A DNA stretch of 23,296 nucleotides. It comes from JAFDEI01 sp964196055 (GTDB taxonomy: Bacteria > Myxococcota_A > UBA9160 > SMWR01). Within the stretch, counting starts at the first letter, position 1. The number at the start of each line of letters is the position of its first letter. The position numbers and the translations under genes are program-made. The notes under the pieces were generated by a model. That model was not told the DNA's origin and did no database searches. It was given only the letters and a program-made list of their open reading frames with translations. This document shows positions 15,634 to 23,222 of the stretch, one piece after another. Where the stretch lies: NCBI GenBank assembly GCA_964196055.1, contig CAXMSF010000246.1:1-23296 (forward strand), read 5' to 3'.

Positions 15634-17844
15634 ATGCCGGCTGAGGGCGACTCGCAGTTGCAGAACGACGGTGAAGACCGCGTGCTCCCGCAGGCGGTGC
15701 GCCGGACGGTCTCGATCCGCTCGAGCCTCGCGCGCAGCCTGATGCTGATGATCTTCGTGAGTGCGGGCGTCATCCTCGTGGTCACCTACCAGTTCAGCAG
15801 TCATGTCGTCGAGGACCTGTCCGAGAAGCTGATCCACCAGCAACTCGACCACACCAGCCTGGCGCTCGAAAAATTCTTCCTGCCGATCGAATCCGACCTG
15901 CAGTTGTTCCGCCAATGGGGCAACGCGGGCCTCCTGCAACCGCTCGACCTCGGCGCCATCGTGCGTCCCGAGAGCGACGGAGCTTCGCTACCCGCGCCCG
16001 CGGTGATCCGACTGAACGAGCGCTTCATCCCGCTCCTCGAGCAGCTGGAGCACGTCACCTCGGTGATGATCGCGAACACCCGCGGTGAGGAATACCTGCT
16101 GCTGCGCGAGCAGGACCATTGGCTGAACCGCGTGTCGGGAAGCGAGAGCTGGGACGGGGATACCTTCTGGATGCGCCGCAACGACGACGGCTCCTACGAC
16201 GATGCCTTCTGGAAGACGCTCGACTACGACCCGCGTACCCGCCCCTGGTTCGCGAGCGCGATCGAGAGAGCCGACAGCGGCGAAGTGCACTGGACGGCGC
16301 CGTACCGCTTCTTCACCAGCAAGGCCCCCGGCATCACTGCGTCTTTGCGCTGGGCCGACCCGAACGACCCCGAACTCAGCTACGTGATCGCCTTCGACGT
16401 ATTGATGCTCGAACTCTCCCGCTTCACCACCTCACTCGAAATCAGCCCGCGCGGCAAGGCCCTGATCCTGACCGAAGATCGCGTCGTCGCCGGACTCCCG
16501 CGCGACGACCGCTTCCAAACTCCCGAACAGATGCGCAGCCACATGCTTTCGCGCGTGGAGGATCTCGGACTGCCCGAGCTCGCCGATGGAGCCGCTGCAG
16601 CAGAGGCCCGGAACCTGAGCCCGGACGAAATCTTCTGGTTCACGAGCGGGAACGAGATCTGGTGGGCGGGCGTGCAGCCCTTTCACCTCGGCGACAGTGT
16701 CTTGCGAGTCGTCGTCGTGGCGCCCGAAAATGACTTCCTGGCGGGGGTGATCGACCAACGGAACATCCTGCTCGCGATTACCGCCTGTGCGCTGGTGTTC
16801 GCCTTCCTGCTCGCGTTGATGCTCGCGCGGCGCTACAGCACGCCGCTCGCCGCACTCGCCGCCCAGGCCGAGCGCATCCAGCAGCTCGACGTGGCGGAGC
16901 CGGCCGAGATCGAAACCAACATCCTCGAGGTCGCACAACTCGCGACGAGCCAGGAGCGGATGCGCCACGCCCTCCATTCATTTTCGCGCTACGTCCCGCT
17001 CGAGGTCGTGCGCGAGCTCATGAAGCGCGACGAAGCCGCGAGTATCGGCGGCGCACGCCGCACCATTACCGTGCTGTTCACCGACGTCCAGGGCTTCACC
17101 ACGATTGCGGAGGCCCTCGAACCGGAGGCGCTGACCTTGCACATGTCCGAGTACTTCCGCGAGATGCTCGGCACCGTCCAGGGGGACGGCTTCGGCGAGG
17201 TCACCCAATTGACCGGCGACGGCTTCGTGGCGTTCTGGGGCGCGCCGATCGACTGCCCGCGCCATGCCGCGCAGGCCGCCGAGACCGTACTCGCATGCCG
17301 CGCAGGCCTCGCCGACATCAACTCCCAGTGGCGCACGCGTGGGCTCCCCGAACTGCCGACTCGTTTCGGGCTCGCGACGGGACCCGTCGTCGTAGGCAAC
17401 GTCGGCTCGACCGAACGGATGGTCTACACCGCCGTCGGGGACACCATCAATCTCGCGAGCCGGCTCGAGGGCATCAATCGTTTCTACGGCACCTGGGTCT
17501 TGGCCTCCGAAGCGACTCGCCGCGCCGCCGGCGATGCCTTCGCGTGGCGGCGGGTCGATCGGGTGCGCGCGAAGGGCAAGCAGGAGCCGATCGACCTGTA
17601 CGAACTCCTCGGACGCGCCGGCGAGGTGCCCGCCGAGCGACTCGAGTTCGCGGCCCGCTACGAGGCCGCGCTCGCCCAGTACCGCGAACGGGATTTCGCG
17701 GCAGCGAGCGCCGCCCTTGGAGCACTCGCGCGAGAATTCCCGGACGATCGCTCGGTCGCCCGCCTGCTCGATTTGATTCGCGACCTCGGCGCGAAGGCGC
17801 TCCCGGACGACTGGGACGGAACGACGGATTTCCTGGTCAAGTAG
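15634..17844 (+). CDS. Membrane-bound class III adenylate/guanylate cyclase with extracytoplasmic sensor domain
   Basis: A 736-aa sensor cyclase. Membrane helix 1 (about 34-52), a large periplasmic dCache-like sensor (about 55-370, with DYDPRTRPWFASAI at 197-210 typical of Cache), helix 2 (about 376-398), a HAMP-like linker (about 399-448), a class III cyclase domain (about 475-660) and a short helical-repeat tail (about 665-720). Metal-binding aspartates are Asp484 (LFTDVQGF) and Asp529 (TGDGFVAFWGAP); the transition-state pair is Asn606/Arg610 (GDTINLASRLE); Thr599 sits in the position used by class IIIb enzymes for purine recognition. The usual adenine-binding lysine (KYIGD) is replaced: the sequence reads TQLTGD, with Gln525. 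Substrate choice is therefore less certain than for a standard cyclase. It follows the nitroreductase gene by 3 bp. Confidence 0.92.
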   Translation: MPAEGDSQLQNDGEDRVLPQAVRRTVSIRSSLARSLMLMIFVSAGVILVVTYQFSSHVVEDLSEKLIHQQLDHTSLALEKFFLPIESDLQLFRQWGNAGLLQPLDLGAIVRPESDGASLPAPAVIRLNERFIPLLEQLEHVTSVMIANTRGEEYLLLREQDHWLNRVSGSESWDGDTFWMRRNDDGSYDDAFWKTLDYDPRTRPWFASAIERADSGEVHWTAPYRFFTSKAPGITASLRWADPNDPELSYVIAFDVLMLELSRFTTSLEISPRGKALILTEDRVVAGLPRDDRFQTPEQMRSHMLSRVEDLGLPELADGAAAAEARNLSPDEIFWFTSGNEIWWAGVQPFHLGDSVLRVVVVAPENDFLAGVIDQRNILLAITACALVFAFLLALMLARRYSTPLAALAAQAERIQQLDVAEPAEIETNILEVAQLATSQERMRHALHSFSRYVPLEVVRELMKRDEAASIGGARRTITVLFTDVQGFTTIAEALEPEALTLHMSEYFREMLGTVQGDGFGEVTQLTGDGFVAFWGAPIDCPRHAAQAAETVLACRAGLADINSQWRTRGLPELPTRFGLATGPVVVGNVGSTERMVYTAVGDTINLASRLEGINRFYGTWVLASEATRRAAGDAFAWRRVDRVRAKGKQEPIDLYELLGRAGEVPAERLEFAARYEAALAQYRERDFAAASAALGALAREFPDDRSVARLLDLIRDLGAKALPDDWDGTTDFLVK

Positions 17845-18161
17845 CGCGCAGATCGCAACGCGGAGTCGTCCACCCCGCCCCCCCCTCCGAACCCGAAACC
17901 AGCCCAGGCTCAAGTTCCGACCTCAGGTTGTCGAGAGACCACCAGAGAGACGTCACCACAACGATGTGGCGCTTTGCACCAGAAGGGGCTAAACACCATC
18001 CATCCAAGCGGACGTCTGTCCGCCAGCGGCGAACAACAGGACCTTCCCCAGGTCACGCCGCAGCATCCATCTACTTCGTCCTCAACTGTTGTTATAGGTC
18101 GGAACACACGGCCGTGCCGTGCGCCTAGAAGTGCGCGCTGCGGCGGAGAACCAGTTTATCT
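17845..18161 (+). other. 317 bp leader/intergenic region upstream of the DEAD-box helicase
   Basis: No supported gene lies here. The first 45 bases are C-rich; the remainder is noticeably less GC-rich and more mixed in composition than the surrounding coding DNA, as expected of an untranslated leader. It contains one clean hairpin (18008-18023) and a TTATAGG stretch near 18092 that resembles a -10 hexamer but lacks a -35. A frame from ATG 17964 to TAG 18128 could encode 54 residues but has no proper ribosome binding site and a composition unlike a real protein. Long structured leaders are common on cold-shock-type helicase mRNAs, so regulation at RNA level is possible. Confidence 0.5.
18008..18023 (+). 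terminator. Small perfect hairpin in the helicase leader (terminator or RNA structure)
   Basis: GCGGAC, loop GTCT, GTCCGC: six perfect base pairs with a four-base loop. There is no U tract after it, so an intrinsic terminator is not well supported. It lies 164 bases after the cyclase stop and 139 bases before the helicase start. Confidence 0.35.
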
Positions 18162-19481
18162 ATGTCTGCATCACCCAGTATCATTTCCAATTCCGATTCA
18201 ACCGGCTTCGATTCCTTCGAATTCGACCCGGCGATCAACCGCGGCATTCACGCCGCAGGCTTCACGAATCCCCGACCGATCCAGGTCGAGACGATTCCCG
18301 CAGCGCTCGATGACCGAGACGTTCTGGGCCTCGCCCAGACCGGTACCGGCAAGACTGCGGCGTTCGCGCTGCCAATCCTCGACCTCCTCCTCGAAACGCG
18401 TGGCCAGGGCCCGCGTGCGCTCGTGGTCGCACCGACGCGCGAACTCGCGACGCAAATCGACGCCGAGATCCGGATGCTCGCGAAGTTCACCGACATCAAG
18501 AGCGTCACGGTCTTCGGTGGCGTCGGCGCACGGCCGCAGATCCAGGCGTTGCGGCGGCATCCGGATATCATCGTTGCGTGTCCGGGTCGTCTGCTCGACC
18601 TGATGCAGCAAGGAGCGGTGCACCTCGACCGGGTCGAAACGCTGGTCCTCGACGAAGCCGACCATATGTTCGACATGGGCTTTCTGCCTGACATCCGGCG
18701 CATCCTGGCCGCTCTGCCGAAGGATCGGCAGAACCTGCTGTTCTCGGCCACCATGCCGAAGGAGATCCGGCGGCTCGCCGACGATCTGCTCGTCGATCCC
18801 CACGTGGTCGAGCTCGGGCATTCGGCGCCCGCCGACACCATCGAGCACGCCCTCTACCCCGTGCCCGAGAAGCGCAAGCGCGACCTGCTCGAGCACCTGC
18901 TCGGGTCGGACGCCTGCGGCTCCGCGATCGTCTTCACACGCACCAAGCACCGAGCGCGCAGGCTCGCCGAGCAGCTCAGCAAGGCCGGCCACCGTGCGGT
19001 CGGCCTCCAGGGCAACATGTCACAGGGTCAGCGCGACCGCGCGATGCAGGGCTTCCGCGGCAATCGCTTCGACATTCTCGTCGCGACGGACATCGCCGCA
19101 CGCGGAATCGACGTGAGCGGCGTTTCCCACGTCATCAACTTCGACGTACCTTCTACGCCCGAAGCCTATACCCACCGCATCGGTCGCACCGGCCGATCGG
19201 AACAGGACGGCAAGGCCTGCACCTTCGTCACCGGTGAGGACGCGGCCTGGGTGCGAGCGACCGAGCGCATGATCGGAACACCGATCACACGCCGCGACGT
19301 CGAAGGCTTCGAGGGCGAATCACTGGATTCGAACTCGGGCGACGGCCCGGCGCGCCGCAACGGTTCGCGCAACGGTTCGCGGAACGGGTCACGGCCGGCG
19401 AGCGACGGCCGGAGACGACCCTCGAACCGACGCGGGAACAGCCGTGGCGGGCGCAGCCAGCGACCCCGAAGCAACGCATAG
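18162..19481 (+). CDS. DEAD-box ATP-dependent RNA helicase (RhlE-like)
   Basis: A 439-aa helicase that unwinds RNA duplexes with ATP, likely in ribosome assembly or RNA decay. All core motifs are present: Q motif (FDSFEFD at 16-22 and Gln41), I AQTGTGKT (58-65), Ia PTRELA (91-96), Ib PGRLLD (141-146), II DEAD (164-167), III SAT (195-197), IV IVFTRTK (256-262), V ATDIAARGIDV (308-318), VI HRIGRTGR (338-345). The tail (about 385-439) is Arg/Ser/Gly/Asn-rich, including three consecutive RNGS units (399-410), a basic disordered tail as in RhlE and related helicases that helps RNA binding. GGAG at 18144-18147 is 14 bases from the ATG at 18162, so the translation signal is poor. The gene seems to be alone in its unit. 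Confidence 0.95.
   Translation: MSASPSIISNSDSTGFDSFEFDPAINRGIHAAGFTNPRPIQVETIPAALDDRDVLGLAQTGTGKTAAFALPILDLLLETRGQGPRALVVAPTRELATQIDAEIRMLAKFTDIKSVTVFGGVGARPQIQALRRHPDIIVACPGRLLDLMQQGAVHLDRVETLVLDEADHMFDMGFLPDIRRILAALPKDRQNLLFSATMPKEIRRLADDLLVDPHVVELGHSAPADTIEHALYPVPEKRKRDLLEHLLGSDACGSAIVFTRTKHRARRLAEQLSKAGHRAVGLQGNMSQGQRDRAMQGFRGNRFDILVATDIAARGIDVSGVSHVINFDVPSTPEAYTHRIGRTGRSEQDGKACTFVTGEDAAWVRATERMIGTPITRRDVEGFEGESLDSNSGDGPARRNGSRNGSRNGSRPASDGRRRPSNRRGNSRGGRSQRPRSNA
19356..19391 (+). repeat. Tandem 12-bp repeat encoding (RNGS)3 in the helicase tail
   Basis: Three in-frame 12-base units encode Arg-Asn-Gly-Ser. The first two copies are identical (CGCAACGGTTCG) and the third differs at synonymous positions. 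It lies in the disordered C-terminal tail and may vary in copy number between strains. Confidence 0.8.
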
Positions 19482-19535
19482 CCACCCGGATTCGACAGCG
19501 ACTCACCGCGCGATAACCTGACGTCAGCAGGCGTG

Positions 19536-19555
19536 GCCCCGACAAGGGTCGGGGC
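19536..19555 (+). terminator. Strong GC hairpin between helicase and DUF4136 lipoprotein genes
   Basis: GCCCCGAC, loop AAGG, GTCGGGGC: an eight-pair perfect stem, 54 bases after the helicase stop and 26 bases before the next ATG. No U run follows, so it may be a factor-assisted terminator, an mRNA 3'-end stabiliser, or a 5' structure of the downstream operon. Confidence 0.5.
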
Positions 19556-19581
19556 GCGCCGCGACCATAGCGGAGGGTGCC

Positions 19582-20196
19582 ATGAAGAAATCGTCAATCC
19601 TGTGCTGCTGGGTGCTCGCCCTGGCGGTTTCGGCCTGCGGAACCGTCACGAAAGTTCCGACGGCCTGGAAAGATCCGGCCTACACGGGTGAAGGCTTCGG
19701 CCGGATCTTCGTGATCGGAATCGGCGAGAACGACGGTGCGCGCAGAATGTTCGAGGATCACCTCGCACAGGAGCTCGTGAAGCGCGGCGTCGTCGCGGAA
19801 GCCAGCTACAGCCGGCTCCCGAACACCGACCGCCTGACCGAAGGCGCCATCCAGGAAGCGATGATCGGCGGGAATTTCGACGCGGTGACGATCTCACACC
19901 TCATCGGCGAGGCGAAGGAAACCAAGTACGTACCGCCGCGCACATACACGGTGCCACGCACCTACGGCGGTTACTACGGCTACTACTACTCCCACTGGGA
20001 CACCGTTCACGAACCCGGCTACTACAAGACCAACACCATCGTCCGGCTCGAGACCAACCTCTACGACGCCCAGAATGCGGCGCTGGTCTGGTCCGGCCAA
20101 TCCGACACGATGAACCCGAACTCGGTCGGGGATACGATCGCTTCGGCCACGCAAGCGGTCGCGAAGAAAATCGCCAAGGATGGAGTGCTGCGCTGA
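19582..20196 (+). CDS. DUF4136-like lipoprotein
   Basis: A 204-aa lipoprotein with signal MKKSSILCCWVLALAVSAC (Cys19 in lipobox AVSAC). The mature part begins TVTKVPTAWKDPAYTGEGFGRIFVIGIG, the WKDP and FGRIFVIG pattern of DUF4136-type or related envelope lipoproteins. It continues with a helix holding FEDHLAQELVKRGV (about 53-66), a tyrosine/glycine-rich patch TYGGYYGYYYSHW (about 126-138), and a final strand/helix region LYDAQNAALVWSGQSDTMNP. The ribosome binding site GGAGGG (19572-19577) fixes the ATG. It is the first gene of a probable operon: 25 bp later comes an exported protein, then the nucleotide enzymes. Why an envelope lipoprotein should lead that group is unclear, and a separate promoter for the enzymes is possible. 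Confidence 0.75.
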   Translation: MKKSSILCCWVLALAVSACGTVTKVPTAWKDPAYTGEGFGRIFVIGIGENDGARRMFEDHLAQELVKRGVVAEASYSRLPNTDRLTEGAIQEAMIGGNFDAVTISHLIGEAKETKYVPPRTYTVPRTYGGYYGYYYSHWDTVHEPGYYKTNTIVRLETNLYDAQNAALVWSGQSDTMNPNSVGDTIASATQAVAKKIAKDGVLR

Positions 20197-20221
20197 GCCC
20201 CGGCACCACGCGGAGGACGAG

Positions 20222-20794
20222 GTGATCGCACTGGCTCGTGCGGCGGCGATCGCATTCACGATCGCCGCCCTACCCGCCTCAGCCGAAGACGGCCTCGACG
20301 TCGCGTGGGGCCCGGCCGTGAACGGGCTACGGGTTGCGATCTCCGCCACCGCGCACCCGGAGCGACACCGCGGCGTCGCCTTGGAGCTGCAACTCGAAAA
20401 CGCGTCGGAGAAATCGCTGCGGATCCCCGGGCGCCTGCGCCTGCCCTGGAACTGGCATTTCGAATTCGAGCCCGAGGCCGGCGAATCCACGCTGGTCGCA
20501 CATTTTGCACAACCACCCGAAGCGCCCGAGTCACCGCTTCCGATCGAACTCGGCTCGGGCGAACGCTTCGTGTTGCAATTCGACTGTCGCCATTGGCTCT
20601 ACCGGGATTTGCATACGATTGCTCGGCCTCGCCCCGGCATCCACGTCGTGCAGGCGAACAGCGTCGCGGTCGGTGCGGAGCCCGACCCGAAGGCGTGGAC
20701 GGGCACGATCCAGAGCGGCCGGATTCCGGTCGAAATCTCCTTCCGCGATCCGCCGAGCCAGCCCGCGGTCGAGCCCGAACAGGACGGGGAATGA
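20222..20794 (+). CDS. Exported beta-rich protein of unknown function
   Basis: A 190-aa protein starting at GTG (20222), with GGAGG five bases upstream (20212-20216). The N-terminus IALARAAAIAFTIAALPASAED is a Sec signal with cleavage near ASA-ED (about residue 21). The mature protein looks like one beta-sandwich: GLRVAISA (about 36-43), VALELQLENASEKSLRIPGR (about 52-71), FEFEPE, RFVLQFDC, IHVVQANSV. I do not recognise the family. An upstream ATG at 20180 would lose the signal peptide. The last four bases overlap the start of the next gene (ATGA), so translation of the PRPP-synthetase-like gene is probably coupled to it. Confidence 0.7.
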   Translation: MIALARAAAIAFTIAALPASAEDGLDVAWGPAVNGLRVAISATAHPERHRGVALELQLENASEKSLRIPGRLRLPWNWHFEFEPEAGESTLVAHFAQPPEAPESPLPIELGSGERFVLQFDCRHWLYRDLHTIARPRPGIHVVQANSVAVGAEPDPKAWTGTIQSGRIPVEISFRDPPSQPAVEPEQDGE

Positions 20795-21726
20795 TCGACC
20801 GGGACGGCGGCTCACTGCATTTCTTTCCCGATTCCGCAGCAATCGCACGCGACATCGCGCGGCGCGCGGGCCTGCGCGAATGCCCGATCGCGCTGCATCG
20901 TTTTCCCGACAACGAAACCCTCGTGCGCATCACGGAACCCAGCGGTCGGCACGCAGTGCTGTTCGCGCAGATCCACGACCCCGATGCAAAACTCTTCCCG
21001 CTGCTGCTCGCGGCCAACGCATTGCAGACCAGCGGAGTCGAGCGGCTGACACTGCTCACCCCCTACCTGCCCTACATGCGCCAGGATGTCGCGTTTCACC
21101 CAGGAGAGGCCGTCTCCCAACACGTGATTGCGAAGCTGATCGGCGAGGCGGTCGACGAACTCATCACGCTCGAGCCGCATCTCCACCGGATCGAAAGCCT
21201 CGAAGAGGTGTTCCCGTGCAGCGCCCGCGCACTCGACGCGGCGCCACTGCTCGCGGACTGGTGCAGCCGCGATTCCAGCGACGCACTGCTGGTCGGCCCC
21301 GACGCCGAATCCGAAGCCTGGGTCCGCAATCTCGCCGCACTCGGGCGGCTGCCGTGGATCGTCTGCCGCAAAGAGCGGCTCGGCGACGATCGCGTGCGGG
21401 TCACGCTTCCCGATCCGTCCCGGCTTCCCTCGGCGGGTCGCGCGATCCTCGTCGACGACATCGCTAGTTCGGGTACCACGCTGGCCGCGACCGCCGACGC
21501 ACTCCACGCGGCCGGAATCGAAACCGTGGACGCCGTCGTCGTGCACGCGATCTTCGCTTCCGGTGCGATGGATCGAATCCGCGGTGCGGGCATCCGGCGA
21601 CTCGTGTCCTGCGATACGATCCCCCACGAGACGAACTCGATCGAAACCGCCCGTTTCTTCGCAGACGCCCTTCGGGCGGACGGCGACGCCGGGCGCGATC
21701 GGAAGGCTGCAGCGTGTTCCGACTGA
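20791..21726 (+). CDS. Divergent ribose-phosphate pyrophosphokinase (PRPP synthetase) homologue
   Basis: A 311-aa PRPP-synthetase fold enzyme. Standard enzymes make PRPP from ribose 5-phosphate and ATP. Conserved parts: HRFPDNETLVRI (36-47, the FPDGE region), PYLPYMRQD (91-99), EPHLHRI (128-134, in place of the bacterial DxHxxQIQGFF motif and more like the archaeal form), the flexible-loop Lys/Arg RKER (193-196) and the PRPP-binding loop VDDIASSGTTL (221-231, usually DDMIDTGGT). The start is the ATG overlapping the previous stop by 4 bases; a longer reading from 20305 has no basis. The 3' end overlaps the phosphorylase gene by 13 bases. The divergence in substrate loops suggests that it is not the housekeeping Prs but a specialised partner of the phosphorylase. 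Activity is inferred, not shown. Confidence 0.88.
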   Translation: MIDRDGGSLHFFPDSAAIARDIARRAGLRECPIALHRFPDNETLVRITEPSGRHAVLFAQIHDPDAKLFPLLLAANALQTSGVERLTLLTPYLPYMRQDVAFHPGEAVSQHVIAKLIGEAVDELITLEPHLHRIESLEEVFPCSARALDAAPLLADWCSRDSSDALLVGPDAESEAWVRNLAALGRLPWIVCRKERLGDDRVRVTLPDPSRLPSAGRAILVDDIASSGTTLAATADALHAAGIETVDAVVVHAIFASGAMDRIRGAGIRRLVSCDTIPHETNSIETARFFADALRADGDAGRDRKAAACSD

Positions 21727-23219
21727 CCCGCATCGCAATCGACACCCACAGCGAACACGTGATCTTCCTGCACCGCAACGCCGTGACTCGCGGGGCTCTG
21801 GGACTGCAACCGCTCGATCGTGTGCGCGTGGTCGGGCGCGATCCGGAGTCCGGAAAGGCGCGCGAAATCCAAGGCGTGCTGAACTTCTGCCACGACGGCC
21901 TGATCGCCGAGGACGAAATCGGGTTGTCCGAATCCGCTTTCGCAGACCTCGGTCTGCCGTCCGGCAGCCCCGCCGAGGCGAGGCTCGCAGCGCCGCCCGA
22001 GAGCATCACCCAAGTCCGGAACAAACTTGCGGGCGGCCGCCTCACACGCAGCGAATTCGACGAGATTCTCCGAGATGTCTCCCAACGCCGCTATTCGAAG
22101 GTCGAACTGTCGATGTTCGTACTGGCCTGCGCGCTGCGGCGCCTCGACATCGAAGAACTCGCTGATTTCACGCGGGCGATGATCGCTTGCGGCAATCGTC
22201 TCGACTTCGGCGAGGGCCCGATTGCAGACAAACACTGCATCGGCGGAATTCCCGGAAATCGCACCAGCATGATCCTGGTGCCGATCGTCGCGTCACTCGG
22301 CGTGAAGATCCCGAAGACCTCGTCACGCGCGATCACGAGCCCTGCCGGAACAGCGGATACCATGGGCGTGCTGGCCGATGTCGGCCTCGGCCGTGACCGC
22401 ATGTACGACGTGGTCGACCGCGTGGGCGGTTGCATCGCGTGGGGCGGTGCGCTCGACCTCGCGCCAGCCGACGACGTGCTGATCACGGTCGAACGGCCGA
22501 TGGGAATCGATACCGAAGCCCAGATGATCGCGTCGATCATGAGCAAGAAGATGGCCGCGGGTTCGACCTTCGCGGTGATCGACATCCCGACGGGACGGAC
22601 CGCGAAGGTTCGCTCGCGCACCGAAGCGCACGCACTCGGCGCGCGCTTCGAGGCCATCGCGGATGCGATCGGACTCGACCTCGACGTAGTGGTGACGGAC
22701 TCGACCGGGCCGATCGGCCGCGGCATCGGGCCCCGTCTCGAGGCGCTCGACGTTCTCGCGGTGTTGAACGGCGACCCGGATGCGCCCGTCGACCTTCGCG
22801 AGAAGTCGCTGTTCCTCGCGGCGCGCATACTCGAAGCCGTGGGCGCAGTGCGCGCATCCGAAGGCTACGTCGCCGCGCGTGAAGCGCTTGACTCCGGAAG
22901 CGCCGCGCGAAAATTCGACGAGATCATCGAACTCCAGGGACGCCGCGAGATCCCCGCCGAAGCTCGGCTGCGCGGCGAGATCCGTTCTCCAACAGACGGT
23001 CGTCTGCGCAGCCTCGACTGCCAACAGATCAACGCCCTGGCGAAGCTCGCAGGTGCGCCGGCGCACCCCGCAGCCGGGCTGCGCGTGCTCCGAAAACCCG
23101 GCGACGTCGTCGTACGGGGCGAGCCGCTGATCGAGATCCACGCGCGCAGCGAAGCCCACCTCCGCTTCGCCGAAGACCACGCGCGGGCGCACTCCGACCT
23201 TTTCGCGTTCGGATACTGA
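21714..23219 (+). CDS. Archaeal-type AMP phosphorylase/putative thymidine phosphorylase
   Basis: A 501-aa phosphorylase with an extra N-terminal domain of about 85 residues, as in archaeal AMP phosphorylase and its bacterial homologues (annotated as putative thymidine phosphorylase) but not in classical DeoA (about 440 aa). Conserved: GEGPIADKHCIGGIPGNRTS (166-185, with Arg/Thr in the phosphate-binding region where DeoA has DKVS), PKTSSRAITSPAGTADTMGV (200-219, where DeoA has the SGRGLGHTGGTLDK type) and a C-terminal barrel-sandwich-like domain (about 420-480). The family splits nucleoside monophosphates into ribose 1,5-bisphosphate and base, or nucleosides into ribose 1-phosphate. It starts at GTG 21714, overlapping the PRPP-synthetase-like gene by 13 bases, and is followed 3 bp later by a metallo-beta-lactamase gene. 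The choice between AMP and thymidine activity remains open; the motifs favour the nucleotide-type enzyme. Confidence 0.9.
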   Translation: MFRLTRIAIDTHSEHVIFLHRNAVTRGALGLQPLDRVRVVGRDPESGKAREIQGVLNFCHDGLIAEDEIGLSESAFADLGLPSGSPAEARLAAPPESITQVRNKLAGGRLTRSEFDEILRDVSQRRYSKVELSMFVLACALRRLDIEELADFTRAMIACGNRLDFGEGPIADKHCIGGIPGNRTSMILVPIVASLGVKIPKTSSRAITSPAGTADTMGVLADVGLGRDRMYDVVDRVGGCIAWGGALDLAPADDVLITVERPMGIDTEAQMIASIMSKKMAAGSTFAVIDIPTGRTAKVRSRTEAHALGARFEAIADAIGLDLDVVVTDSTGPIGRGIGPRLEALDVLAVLNGDPDAPVDLREKSLFLAARILEAVGAVRASEGYVAAREALDSGSAARKFDEIIELQGRREIPAEARLRGEIRSPTDGRLRSLDCQQINALAKLAGAPAHPAAGLRVLRKPGDVVVRGEPLIEIHARSEAHLRFAEDHARAHSDLFAFGY

Positions 23220-23222
23220 GCC

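Noticed and set aside
17964..18128. A 54-codon frame in the helicase leader that might be a leader peptide
   Set aside because: No Shine-Dalgarno site at a proper distance, no recognisable pattern, and it is part of a longer frame that comes out of the cyclase gene in another phase.
20305..20790. N-terminal extension of the PRPP-synthetase homologue
   Set aside because: It overlaps the exported protein gene and is Arg-rich; the ATGA overlap at 20791 gives the normal family length.
21714..23219. Classical thymidine phosphorylase DeoA or pyrimidine phosphorylase
   Set aside because: The extra N-terminal domain and the KTSSRAITSPAGTAD and KHCIGGIPGNRTS motifs are those of the archaeal AMP-phosphorylase type, not of DeoA.
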